This document shows, piece by piece, positions 19,347-27,760 of a DNA stretch of 64,000 nucleotides. Position 1 is the stretch's first letter; every line of letters starts with the position of its first letter. The DNA comes from an uncultured Parabacteroides sp. Lineage in GTDB: Bacteria > Bacteroidota > Bacteroidia > Bacteroidales > Tannerellaceae. The position numbers and the translations under genes were made by a program. Location of the stretch: positions 186,001 to 250,000 of the forward strand of contig CASFNG010000011.1 in the NCBI GenBank assembly GCA_949296075.1, in the 5' to 3' direction. Below the pieces are notes generated by a model. The model did not search any database. It was not told the origin of the DNA and worked only from the letters and a program-made list of their open reading frames with translations.

Positions 19347-20801
19347 CTATTGCTTCCAGAAGCCGGGCACCAAGATCGTCAAAACCGTGAAGATCTCCAG
19401 ACGCCCTGTCAGCATCAAGAAGGAGAGGAACCACTTCGACACCACCGGCACCTCCGCGAAATTACCGACAGGCCCTTGGTTCCCCAAGCCCGGACCGATG
19501 TTGCTGATCGCCGAGATAGCCGCCCCGATCGCCTCGTCAAAACTCAAGCCGTCGATCGTCAGCACGAAACTGCTCAAGATAATCAAGGCGATATAAGCGA
19601 ATATGAAAGCGAGAACCCGATGCACGATGTCGCCGGAGAGCACCCTCCCATTCATCCTCACGGGAATGATCGCATGCGGATGCGTCTGTTTCTTGAACTC
19701 ATTCGACAGATTCTTCATCAAGACTACGAAACGCCCCATCTTCACGCCGCCGCTGGTAGAGCCCGCGCAACCGCAGACAAGCATCAGCATCAAGGCGATC
19801 AGCCAGAAGAACGGCCCCCATAGCAAATAATCATCCGTGGCGAATCCACAGGTAGAGATCAACGTGACTACCTGGAAAGCCGACGTACGGAACGCGTAAG
19901 CCACGTCCGAGGTAACGCCGGTGGCCAACAACCAAGTCACGGTAACCAATATGGAGATCACCACAAACCCTACGAACCAGCGAAACTCCTCATCCCGGAA
20001 CAACTTCCCGAAACGCCCGTTGAAGCAGAAGTAGATCAGCGTCATGTTGATCGATCCAATAAACATGAACGCGATCGCCACATACTCCGTGTAGGCGGAA
20101 TGCCAAAAACCGATACTCGCGTTCTTAGTGGAATAACCTCCCGTGGAGATCGAGGTAAACGCATGATTCACGGCATCAAACAAGTCCATCGGGCCAAGCC
20201 AGAACAAGAGCACGGCACACGACGTAAGCAGGCAATAGATTCCCCAAAGCCGCTTGGCCGCCTGCGTGATCCGGGGGCGGAAACGCTCATGCGTCAGGCC
20301 GGAGGTCTCCTCGTCGAACATCACCCCGGCGCTCGAACCGAGAATAGGCAACAAGGCAACGGTAAACACGATGATCCCGATACCGCCTTGCCATTGCGTC
20401 AGGCTCCGCCAAAACAAGATCCCCTCCGGGAGCGACTCAATATCCGTCAAGATCGTGGATCCGGTCGTGGTAAAGCCAGACATGGTCTCGAAATAAGCAT
20501 CCGTGACATTATCGATGTATCCGCCCAGATAATAGGGTAACATCCCCAGCAACGACAGGAGAGCCCAGGTCAACGTCACGATCAGCATTCCTTCCCTACG
20601 CCCCACGGAGTGCTCGTTCGCGTTGAAACAAAGCCCGTAGCACAGGGCGCCCGTCCCGAACATGATCCCGCTGGATTGCAGCAACGGCCAGAAATCATCG
20701 CCCCTATACAGGAAAGCGACCAGCGTAGCCGCCAAAAGAAAGAAAGTCTCGAGAATGAACATCATCCCGAGCATCTTGATTATAAAACGTACATTCACCA
20801 T
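19347..20801 (-). CDS. trkH: TrkH-family potassium uptake channel subunit
   Basis: A 484-residue inner-membrane protein made of repeated membrane-pore-membrane units that form the potassium pathway. Selectivity-filter-like loops are visible in TTTGSTILTD, SISTGGYSTKN, STCGFATDDY and SNIGPGLGNQG; the glycine in each is the characteristic TrkH/KtrB filter residue. Length matches TrkH (about 483). The gating partner trkA is 41 nt upstream in the same operon, so the two form one low-affinity potassium importer controlled by nucleotides on TrkA. No terminator is obvious after it. Confidence 0.95.
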   Translation of the reverse strand: MVNVRFIIKMLGMMFILETFFLLAATLVAFLYRGDDFWPLLQSSGIMFGTGALCYGLCFNANEHSVGRREGMLIVTLTWALLSLLGMLPYYLGGYIDNVTDAYFETMSGFTTTGSTILTDIESLPEGILFWRSLTQWQGGIGIIVFTVALLPILGSSAGVMFDEETSGLTHERFRPRITQAAKRLWGIYCLLTSCAVLLFWLGPMDLFDAVNHAFTSISTGGYSTKNASIGFWHSAYTEYVAIAFMFIGSINMTLIYFCFNGRFGKLFRDEEFRWFVGFVVISILVTVTWLLATGVTSDVAYAFRTSAFQVVTLISTCGFATDDYLLWGPFFWLIALMLMLVCGCAGSTSGGVKMGRFVVLMKNLSNEFKKQTHPHAIIPVRMNGRVLSGDIVHRVLAFIFAYIALIILSSFVLTIDGLSFDEAIGAAISAISNIGPGLGNQGPVGNFAEVPVVSKWFLSFLMLTGRLEIFTVLTILVPGFWKQ

Positions 20802-20842
20802 ACTCCATCATCGGGCACGGGCCATTCCCGAGCCTGTCCCTC

Positions 20843-22180
20843 CTAATTGAAATAATCCTCCAATTTACGCATCGCCGTATCCAAGCAGAACACGACCACA
20901 TGATCGTACGCCTGGATCTGCGTATCTCCTTTGATCATCATAGGCTCGCCATCGCGTATCAATCCTCCGAGGGTCATATCCTTCGGAAGCCGCAGATCCT
21001 TCACCTGCTTCTTGGTAATCTTCGAGTTCGGGCGGGCTACCAGCTCCGCCACATCCGCGTTAGCGAAGGTAAGGCACTTCACGTTCGAGACATCCGCGTC
21101 CAGCAAGAACTGGTAAATATAGCTGGCGGCAATCAGTTTCTTGTTGATAACCGCCCCGATGTCCATGCTCTCCGCCATCTGGATATAATCGATGTTCTCA
21201 ATCTTGGCGATAGTCTTGAACACGCCTTGCCGCTTCGCCGCCAAGCAAGCCAATATATTCGTACTGGAGTTCTCCGTCAGCGCGATAAACGCCTGCGCGT
21301 CCTTTATCCCCTCTTGCATCAGCAGATCCGTATCGCGCCCGTCCCCATTGATTATCAGCACGTTTCCTGGAACGACCTCCGCTATCCTTAAACTCTTCTC
21401 CTTATTGATCTCTATCACCTTTACCCGGATATTGCTCGGCAGGTACTGGCAAGCCCGGATCGCGATCCGGCTTCCTCCCATGATAATCACCTTCTTCACC
21501 TCCGGATCCTTCTTTCCCGCCAACAGACGCACATCCTCGATATGCGACCGGGTCGTGGTAAAGAAAACGATGTCGCCCGCCTCGATATGGTCGGTACCCC
21601 GGGGGATGATCGTCTCGTTTCCCCTCTTGATCGCCACGATATGGTAGAGTTTCTGCTCGTTCAGCAACTCAGCCAGGACCCGGTTCACCAAACGGGAATT
21701 GTCGCGTACCTTAGCGCCGATCAAGATCAACGCCCCGCCGAACAGCTCCCAATACTGGCGCGTCCAGGGGCGTCTCACCGCCGTCACGATCTCTTTCGCC
21801 GCCAACATCTCGGGATAGATCATGGAGTTGATCCCCAATCGCTCGAACAACTCCTTATTCCTCGGCAACAGGTATTCATAATTATTGATACGGGCCAGCG
21901 TACGATGCGCGCCCAAGTTGTGCGCCAACATACAGGCCGTCACGTTGGTCGTCTCCTCGGGTGTGACGCTCACGAACAGATCCGCCTTCCGGATCCCCGC
22001 CTCCTCCAAGTCGCGAAGCGAGGTAGGATTCCCCACCATCGGCAGGATCTCCATACTCGAGTTCGAGAAGTTCAGCCGCTCCTCATTCGGGTCCATCAAG
22101 ATGATGTCCTGATTCTCTTGAGATAGCATCTTCGCCAAATGCGTACCCACCTCGCCGGCGCCCGCTATAACAATCTTCAT
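20843..22180 (-). CDS. trkA: TrkA, NAD(H)-binding regulatory subunit of Trk potassium uptake
   Basis: The 445-residue cytoplasmic protein contains two RCK-type halves. The first Rossmann motif is IVIAGAGEVGTHLAKML (residues 3-19) and the second is VIIMGGSRIAIRACQYL (about 231-247). Each half is followed by a TrkA-C domain, the second near KDMTLGGLIRDGEPMMIKG. It assembles as a ring under TrkH and controls channel opening in response to nucleotides. It starts 10 nt after the dxs stop, so dxs-trkA-trkH is very probably one transcript. Confidence 0.95.
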   Translation of the reverse strand: MKIVIAGAGEVGTHLAKMLSQENQDIILMDPNEERLNFSNSSMEILPMVGNPTSLRDLEEAGIRKADLFVSVTPEETTNVTACMLAHNLGAHRTLARINNYEYLLPRNKELFERLGINSMIYPEMLAAKEIVTAVRRPWTRQYWELFGGALILIGAKVRDNSRLVNRVLAELLNEQKLYHIVAIKRGNETIIPRGTDHIEAGDIVFFTTTRSHIEDVRLLAGKKDPEVKKVIIMGGSRIAIRACQYLPSNIRVKVIEINKEKSLRIAEVVPGNVLIINGDGRDTDLLMQEGIKDAQAFIALTENSSTNILACLAAKRQGVFKTIAKIENIDYIQMAESMDIGAVINKKLIAASYIYQFLLDADVSNVKCLTFANADVAELVARPNSKITKKQVKDLRLPKDMTLGGLIRDGEPMMIKGDTQIQAYDHVVVFCLDTAMRKLEDYFN

Positions 22181-22190
22181 AGGCTATTCT

Positions 22191-24104
22191 TTAGATACGA
22201 TCCCCATCATTCCATCTACACAGCGATTCCGCGATACTCTCCGCGTCCATCCCGCACACCCGGTTAAGCTCCGGGATAGATCCATGCCCGATAAACCGAT
22301 CCGGCACGCCGATCCGCCTCACCTGAGGCGTATAACCATGATCCGCCATGAACTCAAGCACGGCGCTACCCAAGCCTCCTTTCACCACACCGTTCTCCAC
22401 CGTGACGATCCGGCGGAAACGTTGTCCTACCTCATGCAGCATCTCCTCGTCGATCGGCTTGAGATAGATCATATCATAATGCGCCACCGACACGCCCTTC
22501 TCGCGAGCTATCCCGACAGCCTTCATCACCTCGTTGCCGATCGAACCGATCGAGAGCACTGCCACGTCATCGCCGCCGCTCAACTTACGCCCCTTGCCGA
22601 TCGGCAACACCTGCATCTCATTATGCCAATCCCGCTTCTCGCCCTTCCCGCGGGGATAGCGGATCACGAAAGGCCCGTCGGCCACCGCATAACCGGTGTA
22701 CATCAAGTTACGCAGATCCCACTCGTTCAAGGGAGAGGCGATCACTAAACCCGGTATCGGACGCAGGTAAGCCAAGTCGAACACCCCGTGATGGGTAGCC
22801 CCGTCCTCGCCCACCAATCCGGCGCGGTCCAAGCAGATCACCATATGCAGCTTTTGCAAGGCCACGTCGTGGATCATCATATCGTACGCCCGCTGCATGA
22901 ATGAGGAATAGACATTGCAGAAAGGAAGCATCCCCTCCTTCGCCAAGCCGGCGGAGAAGGTAACGGCGTGCCCCTCGGCGATTCCCACGTCGAACGAGCG
23001 TTCGGGGAAGGCCTTCATCATATAGGTCATGGAGCAACCGGTAGGCATGGCGGGAGTCACGCCGATCACCCGCTCGTCTTTCTCCGCCAGTTCCACCAAG
23101 GTATGCCCGAACACGTCTTGGTAAAGCTGAGGCTCGTCGAGCTTGCGCACGATGATCCTTTGCCCCGTCTCCTTGTTGAACTTGCCGGGCGCATGCCATT
23201 CCGTGGCCGATTCCTCGGCAGGCTTGAAGCCCTTGCCCTTCTTGGTCTTGATATGCAACAGCTTGGGGCCCTGCATATCCTTTATGTCATTCAGCACCTT
23301 CACCAAGTAATTCACGTCGTGCCCGTCCACCGGCCCGAAATAACGGATACTGAAGCCCTCGAACAGGTTATGTTGCTGGGTGATAAGCGCTTTCAAGCTA
23401 TTGTTGAACCGCAGGATATTCTCCCTTCGGTCGTTATTAATCAGGTTAAACTTCTTCAGCCCCCGGTACACGTCGTACCGCATCTTGTTGTAGGCTTGGC
23501 TGGTAGTGATGTCCACTAAGTACTGGCTCAATCCACCCACGTTCTGGTCGATCGCCATATTATTATCGTTCAGGATAATCAACAAGTTATTGGGGTTCGA
23601 CGAAGCGTTGTTGAGCCCCTCGAAAGCCAATCCGCCGGTCATCGCCCCGTCGCCGATCACGGCCACCACGTGGCGGTCGGTCTCCTTCCGCAAGGCAGAG
23701 GCCACCGAGATACCCATCGCCGCAGATATGGAGTTGGAGGCGTGCCCAGCGATGAAAGCGTCGTACTCGCTCTCCGCGGGATTGGGGAATCCGCTGATCC
23801 CCCCGAACTTGCGCAGGGTATGGAACACCTCCTTCCGTCCGGTCAGGATCTTATGCCCATACGCCTGGTGCCCCACGTCCCACACGATACGGTCGTAAGG
23901 AGTATTGAACACGTAGTGGAGCGCCACGGTAAGCTCCACCGTCCCTAAGCTCGCTCCTAAATGGCCCGGATTCTCAGACAAGACATCGATGATGTATTGG
24001 CGCAGGTCGGCACATACTCGCTCCAATTGATCTTGCGGCAAACGGCGCAGATCAGCGGGGAAATGGATGTGATCCAACGGATGTTCACTCGTGTTTTCAG
24101 CCAT
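22191..24104 (-). CDS. dxs: 1-deoxy-D-xylulose-5-phosphate synthase
   Basis: The 637-residue enzyme condenses pyruvate and glyceraldehyde-3-phosphate with thiamine diphosphate, the first step of the MEP isoprenoid pathway. The TPP motif starts at [17 protein letters not shown] (about residues 151-167 in this numbering). The [15 protein letters not shown] segment is diagnostic for DXS. I place the start at the ATG at 24104 (MAENTSEH). A TTG seven codons earlier (24125) would lie inside the -7 box TATCTTTG (24123-24130) and so cannot be in the transcript. The gene heads the dxs-trkA-trkH unit, and no pathway neighbour is present. Confidence 0.96.
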   Translation of the reverse strand: MAENTSEHPLDHIHFPADLRRLPQDQLERVCADLRQYIIDVLSENPGHLGASLGTVELTVALHYVFNTPYDRIVWDVGHQAYGHKILTGRKEVFHTLRKFGGISGFPNPAESEYDAFIAGHASNSISAAMGISVASALRKETDRHVVAVIGDGAMTGGLAFEGLNNASSNPNNLLIILNDNNMAIDQNVGGLSQYLVDITTSQAYNKMRYDVYRGLKKFNLINNDRRENILRFNNSLKALITQQHNLFEGFSIRYFGPVDGHDVNYLVKVLNDIKDMQGPKLLHIKTKKGKGFKPAEESATEWHAPGKFNKETGQRIIVRKLDEPQLYQDVFGHTLVELAEKDERVIGVTPAMPTGCSMTYMMKAFPERSFDVGIAEGHAVTFSAGLAKEGMLPFCNVYSSFMQRAYDMMIHDVALQKLHMVICLDRAGLVGEDGATHHGVFDLAYLRPIPGLVIASPLNEWDLRNLMYTGYAVADGPFVIRYPRGKGEKRDWHNEMQVLPIGKGRKLSGGDDVAVLSIGSIGNEVMKAVGIAREKGVSVAHYDMIYLKPIDEEMLHEVGQRFRRIVTVENGVVKGGLGSAVLEFMADHGYTPQVRRIGVPDRFIGHGSIPELNRVCGMDAESIAESLCRWNDGDRI

Positions 24105-24122
24105 GTCAGCTATTTTTGTCGG

Positions 24123-24130
24123 CAAAGATA
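24123..24130 (-). promoter_or_regulatory. -7 box of the dxs promoter
   Basis: TATCTTTG on the minus strand is a full match to TAnnTTTG. It ends 18 nt before the ATG at 24104, implying a very short leader. The -33 element is weak. Confidence 0.5.
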
Positions 24131-24178
24131 ATACAAAAAATCAGTAATGGGCATTTTATCCCCGCGAGCCTTCTTCCT

Positions 24179-24409
24179 CTACCGGTTCTTTCGGGGCCTC
24201 CAATTCCTCGCGACCTCCGGCGTGATATTCCCATCAGGGACATGGCGCAGATGCTCCTTAAAGAAATCCTTTTTCTCCTGATCCACCTGTTCCTGCATCC
24301 TCGATATGAAGTTGATCATCATATCGCATTCATTGATGCGCGCGATGACACGCGGATCATCCACATATTCCCAGGTCTCTATGCTGGAGGAGAGGTGTTC
24401 TGCCACCAT
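24179..24409 (-). CDS. small conserved-looking protein of unknown function
   Basis: This 76-residue frame starts with an ATG at 24409 and ends at 24179, 74 nt before the dxs ATG. The product is charged and helical, with a central DMMINFISRMQEQVDQEKKDFFKEHL stretch when read across about residues 29-54, and a basic end (RNWRPRKNR). It has no signal peptide or membrane helix. The codon use is like that of neighbouring genes and no larger gene overlaps it, which argues that it is real. A minus-strand TATTTTCG at 24476-24483 could be its -7 box. I do not recognise the family. Confidence 0.6.
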   Translation of the reverse strand: MVAEHLSSSIETWEYVDDPRVIARINECDMMINFISRMQEQVDQEKKDFFKEHLRHVPDGNITPEVARNWRPRKNR

Positions 24410-24641
24410 TCCGATTGAAAAAATCCGTTTTTCATTGGTTCCCTCTATGTTTTCCCTAATCCGTATAACGCTATGCGAAAATAAGGGAAAAAAAAATCTC
24501 CGCGAAGAACAGAAAAAACAAGGCGAAGGTCCGGAAAAACCATCCCGCCCGTTTCGCGGAACGATGGGGAAGATTCCCTCCCGTTCACGCTTTTATTGGA
24601 TCAAATCATGATTACGGTTAGGGAGTTGGGCGGTTTTTTCC

Positions 24642-24649
24642 TATTTTTG
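24642..24649 (+). promoter_or_regulatory. -7 box before the PfkB-family kinase
   Basis: TATTTTTG matches TAnnTTTG and lies 23 nt before the ATG at 24673. No good -33 box is seen at the usual distance. Confidence 0.45.
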
Positions 24650-24672
24650 CCGCTTCAAACAAATGAGCGAAC

Positions 24673-25572
24673 ATGAACAGACATGAACTTTGCTGCGTGG
24701 GGCATATCACGCTGGATAAGGTGGTGACTCCCAAGAACACGGTACATATGCCGGGAGGCACCTCCTTCTACTTCTCGCACGCGATCAAGCATTTCAAGGA
24801 TATTGACTATACGTTGGTGACCGCCTTGGCGGAATCGGAGATGAAGGCGGTAGAGGAGCTGCGCGCCGAGGGAATCGACGTGACCGTGATGCCCAGCGCG
24901 CATACCGTCTATTTCGAGAATATATATGGGGAGAACCAGGATAACCGCACGCAACGGGTGTTGGCGAAAGCGGATCCTTTCACCGTGGAGGCCCTGCGCG
25001 ACGTCGACGCGAGGATCTATCACTTAGGCAGCTTGCTGGCCGACGACTTCTCCTTGGAGGTGGTACGCTACCTCGCCGGGAAGGGTTCGGTGTCTATCGA
25101 CTCGCAAGGCTACTTGCGCGAGGTGCGCGGGCAAGACGTGTTCGCCGTGGATTGGCCCGAGAAACGGGAGGTGCTTCCCTATGTGCATTTCCTCAAGGCG
25201 AACGAGCATGAGATGGAGGTGCTCACCGGCTACACCGACCCGGTGAAGGCGGGGCGGATGATCCACGAGTGGGGCGTGAAGGAGGTGCTGCTTACCTTCG
25301 GGAGCATGGGATCCGTCATCTACGACGGGACGACTTTCCACCGTATCCCGGCTTACCTGCCGAAAGAGGTGGTGAACGCCACCGGAGCGGGCGACACGTA
25401 TATGACGGGTTACCTCTACCAGCGCGCCAAGGGTACCGACATCGAGGAGGCGGGGCGGTTCGCCGCCGCCATGACGACTCTCAAGATAGAGGGAATAGGC
25501 CCCTTCAACGGCACGAAGGAGGAGGTGGAACGCTGCCTGTCTACCGCGGAGCAACGCTTCCCCGAGCTCTGA
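24673..25572 (+). CDS. PfkB-family carbohydrate kinase
   Basis: A 299-residue sugar or nucleoside kinase. The C-terminal signature VVNATGAGDTYMTGYLYQRA (about residues 234-253) contains the GAGD anion hole and catalytic Asp. The N-terminal region is shorter than in ribokinase and has MPGGTSFYFSHAIKHF in place of the usual GGxxxN block, so the substrate pocket differs from rbsK at 6138-7070. Relatives in Bacteroidales are annotated only as sugar or carbohydrate kinases. It is monocistronic, with its own -7 box and a strong terminator (25601-25641). The substrate cannot be assigned from sequence. Confidence 0.85.
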   Translation: MNRHELCCVGHITLDKVVTPKNTVHMPGGTSFYFSHAIKHFKDIDYTLVTALAESEMKAVEELRAEGIDVTVMPSAHTVYFENIYGENQDNRTQRVLAKADPFTVEALRDVDARIYHLGSLLADDFSLEVVRYLAGKGSVSIDSQGYLREVRGQDVFAVDWPEKREVLPYVHFLKANEHEMEVLTGYTDPVKAGRMIHEWGVKEVLLTFGSMGSVIYDGTTFHRIPAYLPKEVVNATGAGDTYMTGYLYQRAKGTDIEEAGRFAAAMTTLKIEGIGPFNGTKEEVERCLSTAEQRFPEL

Positions 25573-25598
25573 TTTTTTCTTTTGCCTTAAGATAAGAT

Positions 25599-25643
25599 AA
25601 AGGCGAGCCGGCGGTCATCATCGACCTGCCGCTCGCCTTTTCT
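25599..25643. terminator. bidirectional terminator between kinase and MFS genes
   Basis: AAGGCGAGC (about 25600-25608) pairs with GCTCGCCTTTT (25631-25641). T-rich tails follow on both strands, and the genes converge here. Confidence 0.8.
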
Positions 25644-25666
25644 CGTATCTCTTCCGCCGGGAGAGG

Positions 25667-26917
25667 TCACTCCCCGGAACGGAACGCCTTGCAGAAGGTG
25701 GTCATCAGCAGGATGCACAGGCCTAAAAGCCCTACCACCAAATAGGCGTATTTCATATTGAAGGCTTGCGAGATCGCCCCGATCAGCAAGGGAGCGACCA
25801 ACGAGCCGATAAAGCTGATGCTGGAGAGGATGGTCAGCGCGATCCCCACGGGGGTTTTCGACTTCGCTCCCACCAAGCTATAAATCGTAGGCACCATGCA
25901 GGAGATTCCCAGCCCGACAAGCATGAAGCCGAGGGAGTTGACCGCTACCTTCAATGCCATCGCCTCGAACAGGTCGACCAGCAGGGCGGAGATCAGGAAG
26001 CCTATGAATATGAAGGATCCCGCCAGTTGCAGCACCCGTTGCTTACCCAAGACGCGATAAGCGGCGTTGGTAAGGAAGCGACCGACCGTCATCATCACCA
26101 TAAAGACGAGGAAGCCGATCTGCAACGACTTAGGGGCTTGCAGCACCTTCTCGAAGTAAAGGCCGCTCCAGTCGAACATGGCGCTCTCGACCACCAAGGC
26201 GAAAAGTCCCACGACTCCTAACTGGATCAGCAAAAGTTCAGGCTTACGGATAAAACTCAGCAGGGCGGGAGCCTCTTTCCGCTCTTCCCCTTGAGTCTCC
26301 TCCGGGGAAGGATCCGCGGGGAGATCGTCTTGCAGGTAGCGACGACCGCCTAAGATGATCCCGACGATCAGCAAGGCGATTAGCGAGAAATGGACGAATG
26401 GCGGCACTCCCGCCACGATCATCAAAAATCCGATCAACGCGCCTAAGCAGGCGGCAAGGCTCCATCCTCCGTGAAACGAGGCCATGATGGTACGGCCATA
26501 CAGCCGCTCGATACCGATTCCCTGGGTATTCAAGGAGATGTCGCACAGATTCCAGAACACGCCGAAGCAGAACAGATAAACGCCCAAGAGGTAAATATGG
26601 TGGGCCGTCCCGATGGCGAACAGGGAGAGGGCGTATCCCAACACGCTCGCCTGCACCATGACCCGGCTCCCGAGCCGCGACACCAAGTAACCGGCCAACG
26701 GGATCGCCACGAACTTGCCTACCGGTATCAGGAAAAGCACCAATCCCCAATAAAAGGCGTAGTTCACCTCGAAAATCTCTTTCACGTCGGGGATACGGCT
26801 CGCCCAGCTGGAGAAGCAAAGGCCTTGAGCCAGGAAGAAGGATAAGACCGCGTAACGGATCCTCTCCTTTGGGAAAACGATATGCCCAAGAGCCTGTTTA
26901 TTCTCATCCATGATCAT
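25667..26917 (-). CDS. MFS transporter (YbjJ/FucP-like)
   Basis: A 416-residue inner-membrane carrier with twelve predicted helices in two halves, separated by a charged cytoplasmic loop near DDLPADPSPEETQGEERKE (about residues 201-219). The first half includes YLVSRLGSRVMV, the MFS loop 2-3 signature in degenerate form. The whole resembles the YbjJ and fucose-permease branch. The substrate is unknown. The ATG at 26917 is used; an ATG two codons in (26911) is equally possible. A perfect stem-loop lies at the presumed 5' end of its mRNA, which hints at regulation. Confidence 0.85.
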   Translation of the reverse strand: MIMDENKQALGHIVFPKERIRYAVLSFFLAQGLCFSSWASRIPDVKEIFEVNYAFYWGLVLFLIPVGKFVAIPLAGYLVSRLGSRVMVQASVLGYALSLFAIGTAHHIYLLGVYLFCFGVFWNLCDISLNTQGIGIERLYGRTIMASFHGGWSLAACLGALIGFLMIVAGVPPFVHFSLIALLIVGIILGGRRYLQDDLPADPSPEETQGEERKEAPALLSFIRKPELLLIQLGVVGLFALVVESAMFDWSGLYFEKVLQAPKSLQIGFLVFMVMMTVGRFLTNAAYRVLGKQRVLQLAGSFIFIGFLISALLVDLFEAMALKVAVNSLGFMLVGLGISCMVPTIYSLVGAKSKTPVGIALTILSSISFIGSLVAPLLIGAISQAFNMKYAYLVVGLLGLCILLMTTFCKAFRSGE

Positions 26918-26946
26918 CTTTTTTTAAAATTGTCCACACGGTTTTC

Positions 26947-26968
26947 CGGATAGTTGAGCAACTATCCG
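26947..26968 (-). promoter_or_regulatory. perfect 9-bp stem-loop at the presumed 5' end of the MFS transcript
   Basis: CGGATAGTT (26947-26955) and AACTATCCG (26960-26968) are perfect inverted repeats around a 4-nt loop. It begins about 7 nt after the -7 box, i.e. at the expected +1. It could be an operator or an mRNA 5' hairpin. Confidence 0.5.
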
Positions 26969-26973
26969 AGTCG

Positions 26974-26981
26974 CGAAACTA
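26974..26981 (-). promoter_or_regulatory. -7 box before the MFS gene
   Basis: Minus-strand TAGTTTCG is close to TAnnTTTG. The -33 element is unclear: the nearest TTTG is only 14 nt away. Confidence 0.35.
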
Positions 26982-27320
26982 CGGATTTCAGCGAACAAAA
27001 TGCACTATTCCGAAGAAAAATAGGGCATTCGGGATACCAAAAAGGGGATCCGGATAAATTCTCACCACCTACCTCTCTCGTCCACGCGGCATCTGCGAAC
27101 GAGGGTACCCATTGAAATTCAGGGAACATAGAGATCTTGAGGTTAATTTGCCGAAAACAGGCTTAAATCAAGCTAAAAAACGGGGAAAAACGAGACATAG
27201 GTTAGGGAAATCCAGGAAGTCGCGTTATCTTTAAGATGCCATTCCGGAGGGAAAGGCTCTACCACCGGGAAGAGGCAGGGATCAGTAGAGTTTTTGTGAG
27301 AATGATTAAATCAAGAGCGT
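26982..27320. other. gene-free stretch between divergent promoters
   Basis: I see no gene in these roughly 340 nt. On the right it carries a candidate promoter for the 69-residue protein (TATCTTTA, 27226-27233, with TTA 20 nt upstream). Confidence 0.5.
27202..27233 (+). promoter_or_regulatory. candidate promoter of the 69-residue protein gene
   Basis: TATCTTTA (27226-27233) differs from TAnnTTTG only at the last base. A TTAG lies 20 nt upstream. The gene starts 87 nt downstream. Confidence 0.35.
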
Positions 27321-27530
27321 ATGCTACCAGACAAAACCATCGTCATGAAAGAAAGCCAACGGATCTACCAAGTGGTGAGAGATCGGAAGAGCTGTAGTTT
27401 CGATGAGCTGCAAAGCGGCCTCGGGATCAACAACGTGAATTTGTGCATGGCACTGATCGAGCTGATACGCGACGGCAAGATCAGCCAACAATCGTTAAAC
27501 GGAAATGTTTCTTACACGATCAGGGCATAG
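27321..27530 (+). CDS. small winged-helix-like protein
   Basis: The 69-residue protein has a helix, helix, helix, strand pattern: ESQRIYQVVRDRK, then CSFDELQSGLG, then NNVNLCMALIELIRDGKI, then a short hairpin SQQSLNGNVSYTI. That is the order of a minimal winged helix, so DNA binding is plausible. An internal ATG (27345, MKESQRI) may be the true start because the first eight residues add nothing to the fold. The gene is free-standing and ends in a terminator whose 5' arm encodes the last codons. It lies upstream of the SusC/SusD pair but is separated by that terminator, so any regulatory link is speculation. Confidence 0.65.
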   Translation: MLPDKTIVMKESQRIYQVVRDRKSCSFDELQSGLGINNVNLCMALIELIRDGKISQQSLNGNVSYTIRA

Positions 27531-27546
27531 ACCCTGATCGTTTTTT
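27517..27546 (+). terminator. intrinsic terminator overlapping the stop codon
   Basis: CGATCAGGG (27517-27525) pairs perfectly with CCCTGATCG (27532-27540), followed by six T. The TAG stop of the 69-residue protein is in the loop. Confidence 0.9.
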
Positions 27547-27643
27547 ATGCGAAAAAATCTCCTTTCCCGGATTTGTACATTACACATAAACGATAAAACG
27601 CTAAATAACAACCATATACCAAATTTAAATGTCCATCTAAAAA

Positions 27644-27675
27644 TTGCCGATCTTTCTTAAGTAGCCCTATATTCG
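27644..27675 (+). promoter_or_regulatory. candidate promoter of the SusC/SusD operon
   Basis: TATATTCG (27668-27675) with TTG 21 nt upstream (27644-27646). It would give a leader of about 80 nt. Confidence 0.45.
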
Positions 27676-27760
27676 CGCCTAAACCTTTGTCTGACTAAAC
27701 GATCCGGGATCGTATACAATGGGTTGTTAACCTTATATGTTTCACTAATACACAAAAAAT

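Noticed and set aside
24105-24125. A TTG start for dxs that adds seven residues
   Set aside because: The TTG overlaps the -7 box TATCTTTG, so it would not be in the mRNA. The ATG at 24104 matches the conserved start.
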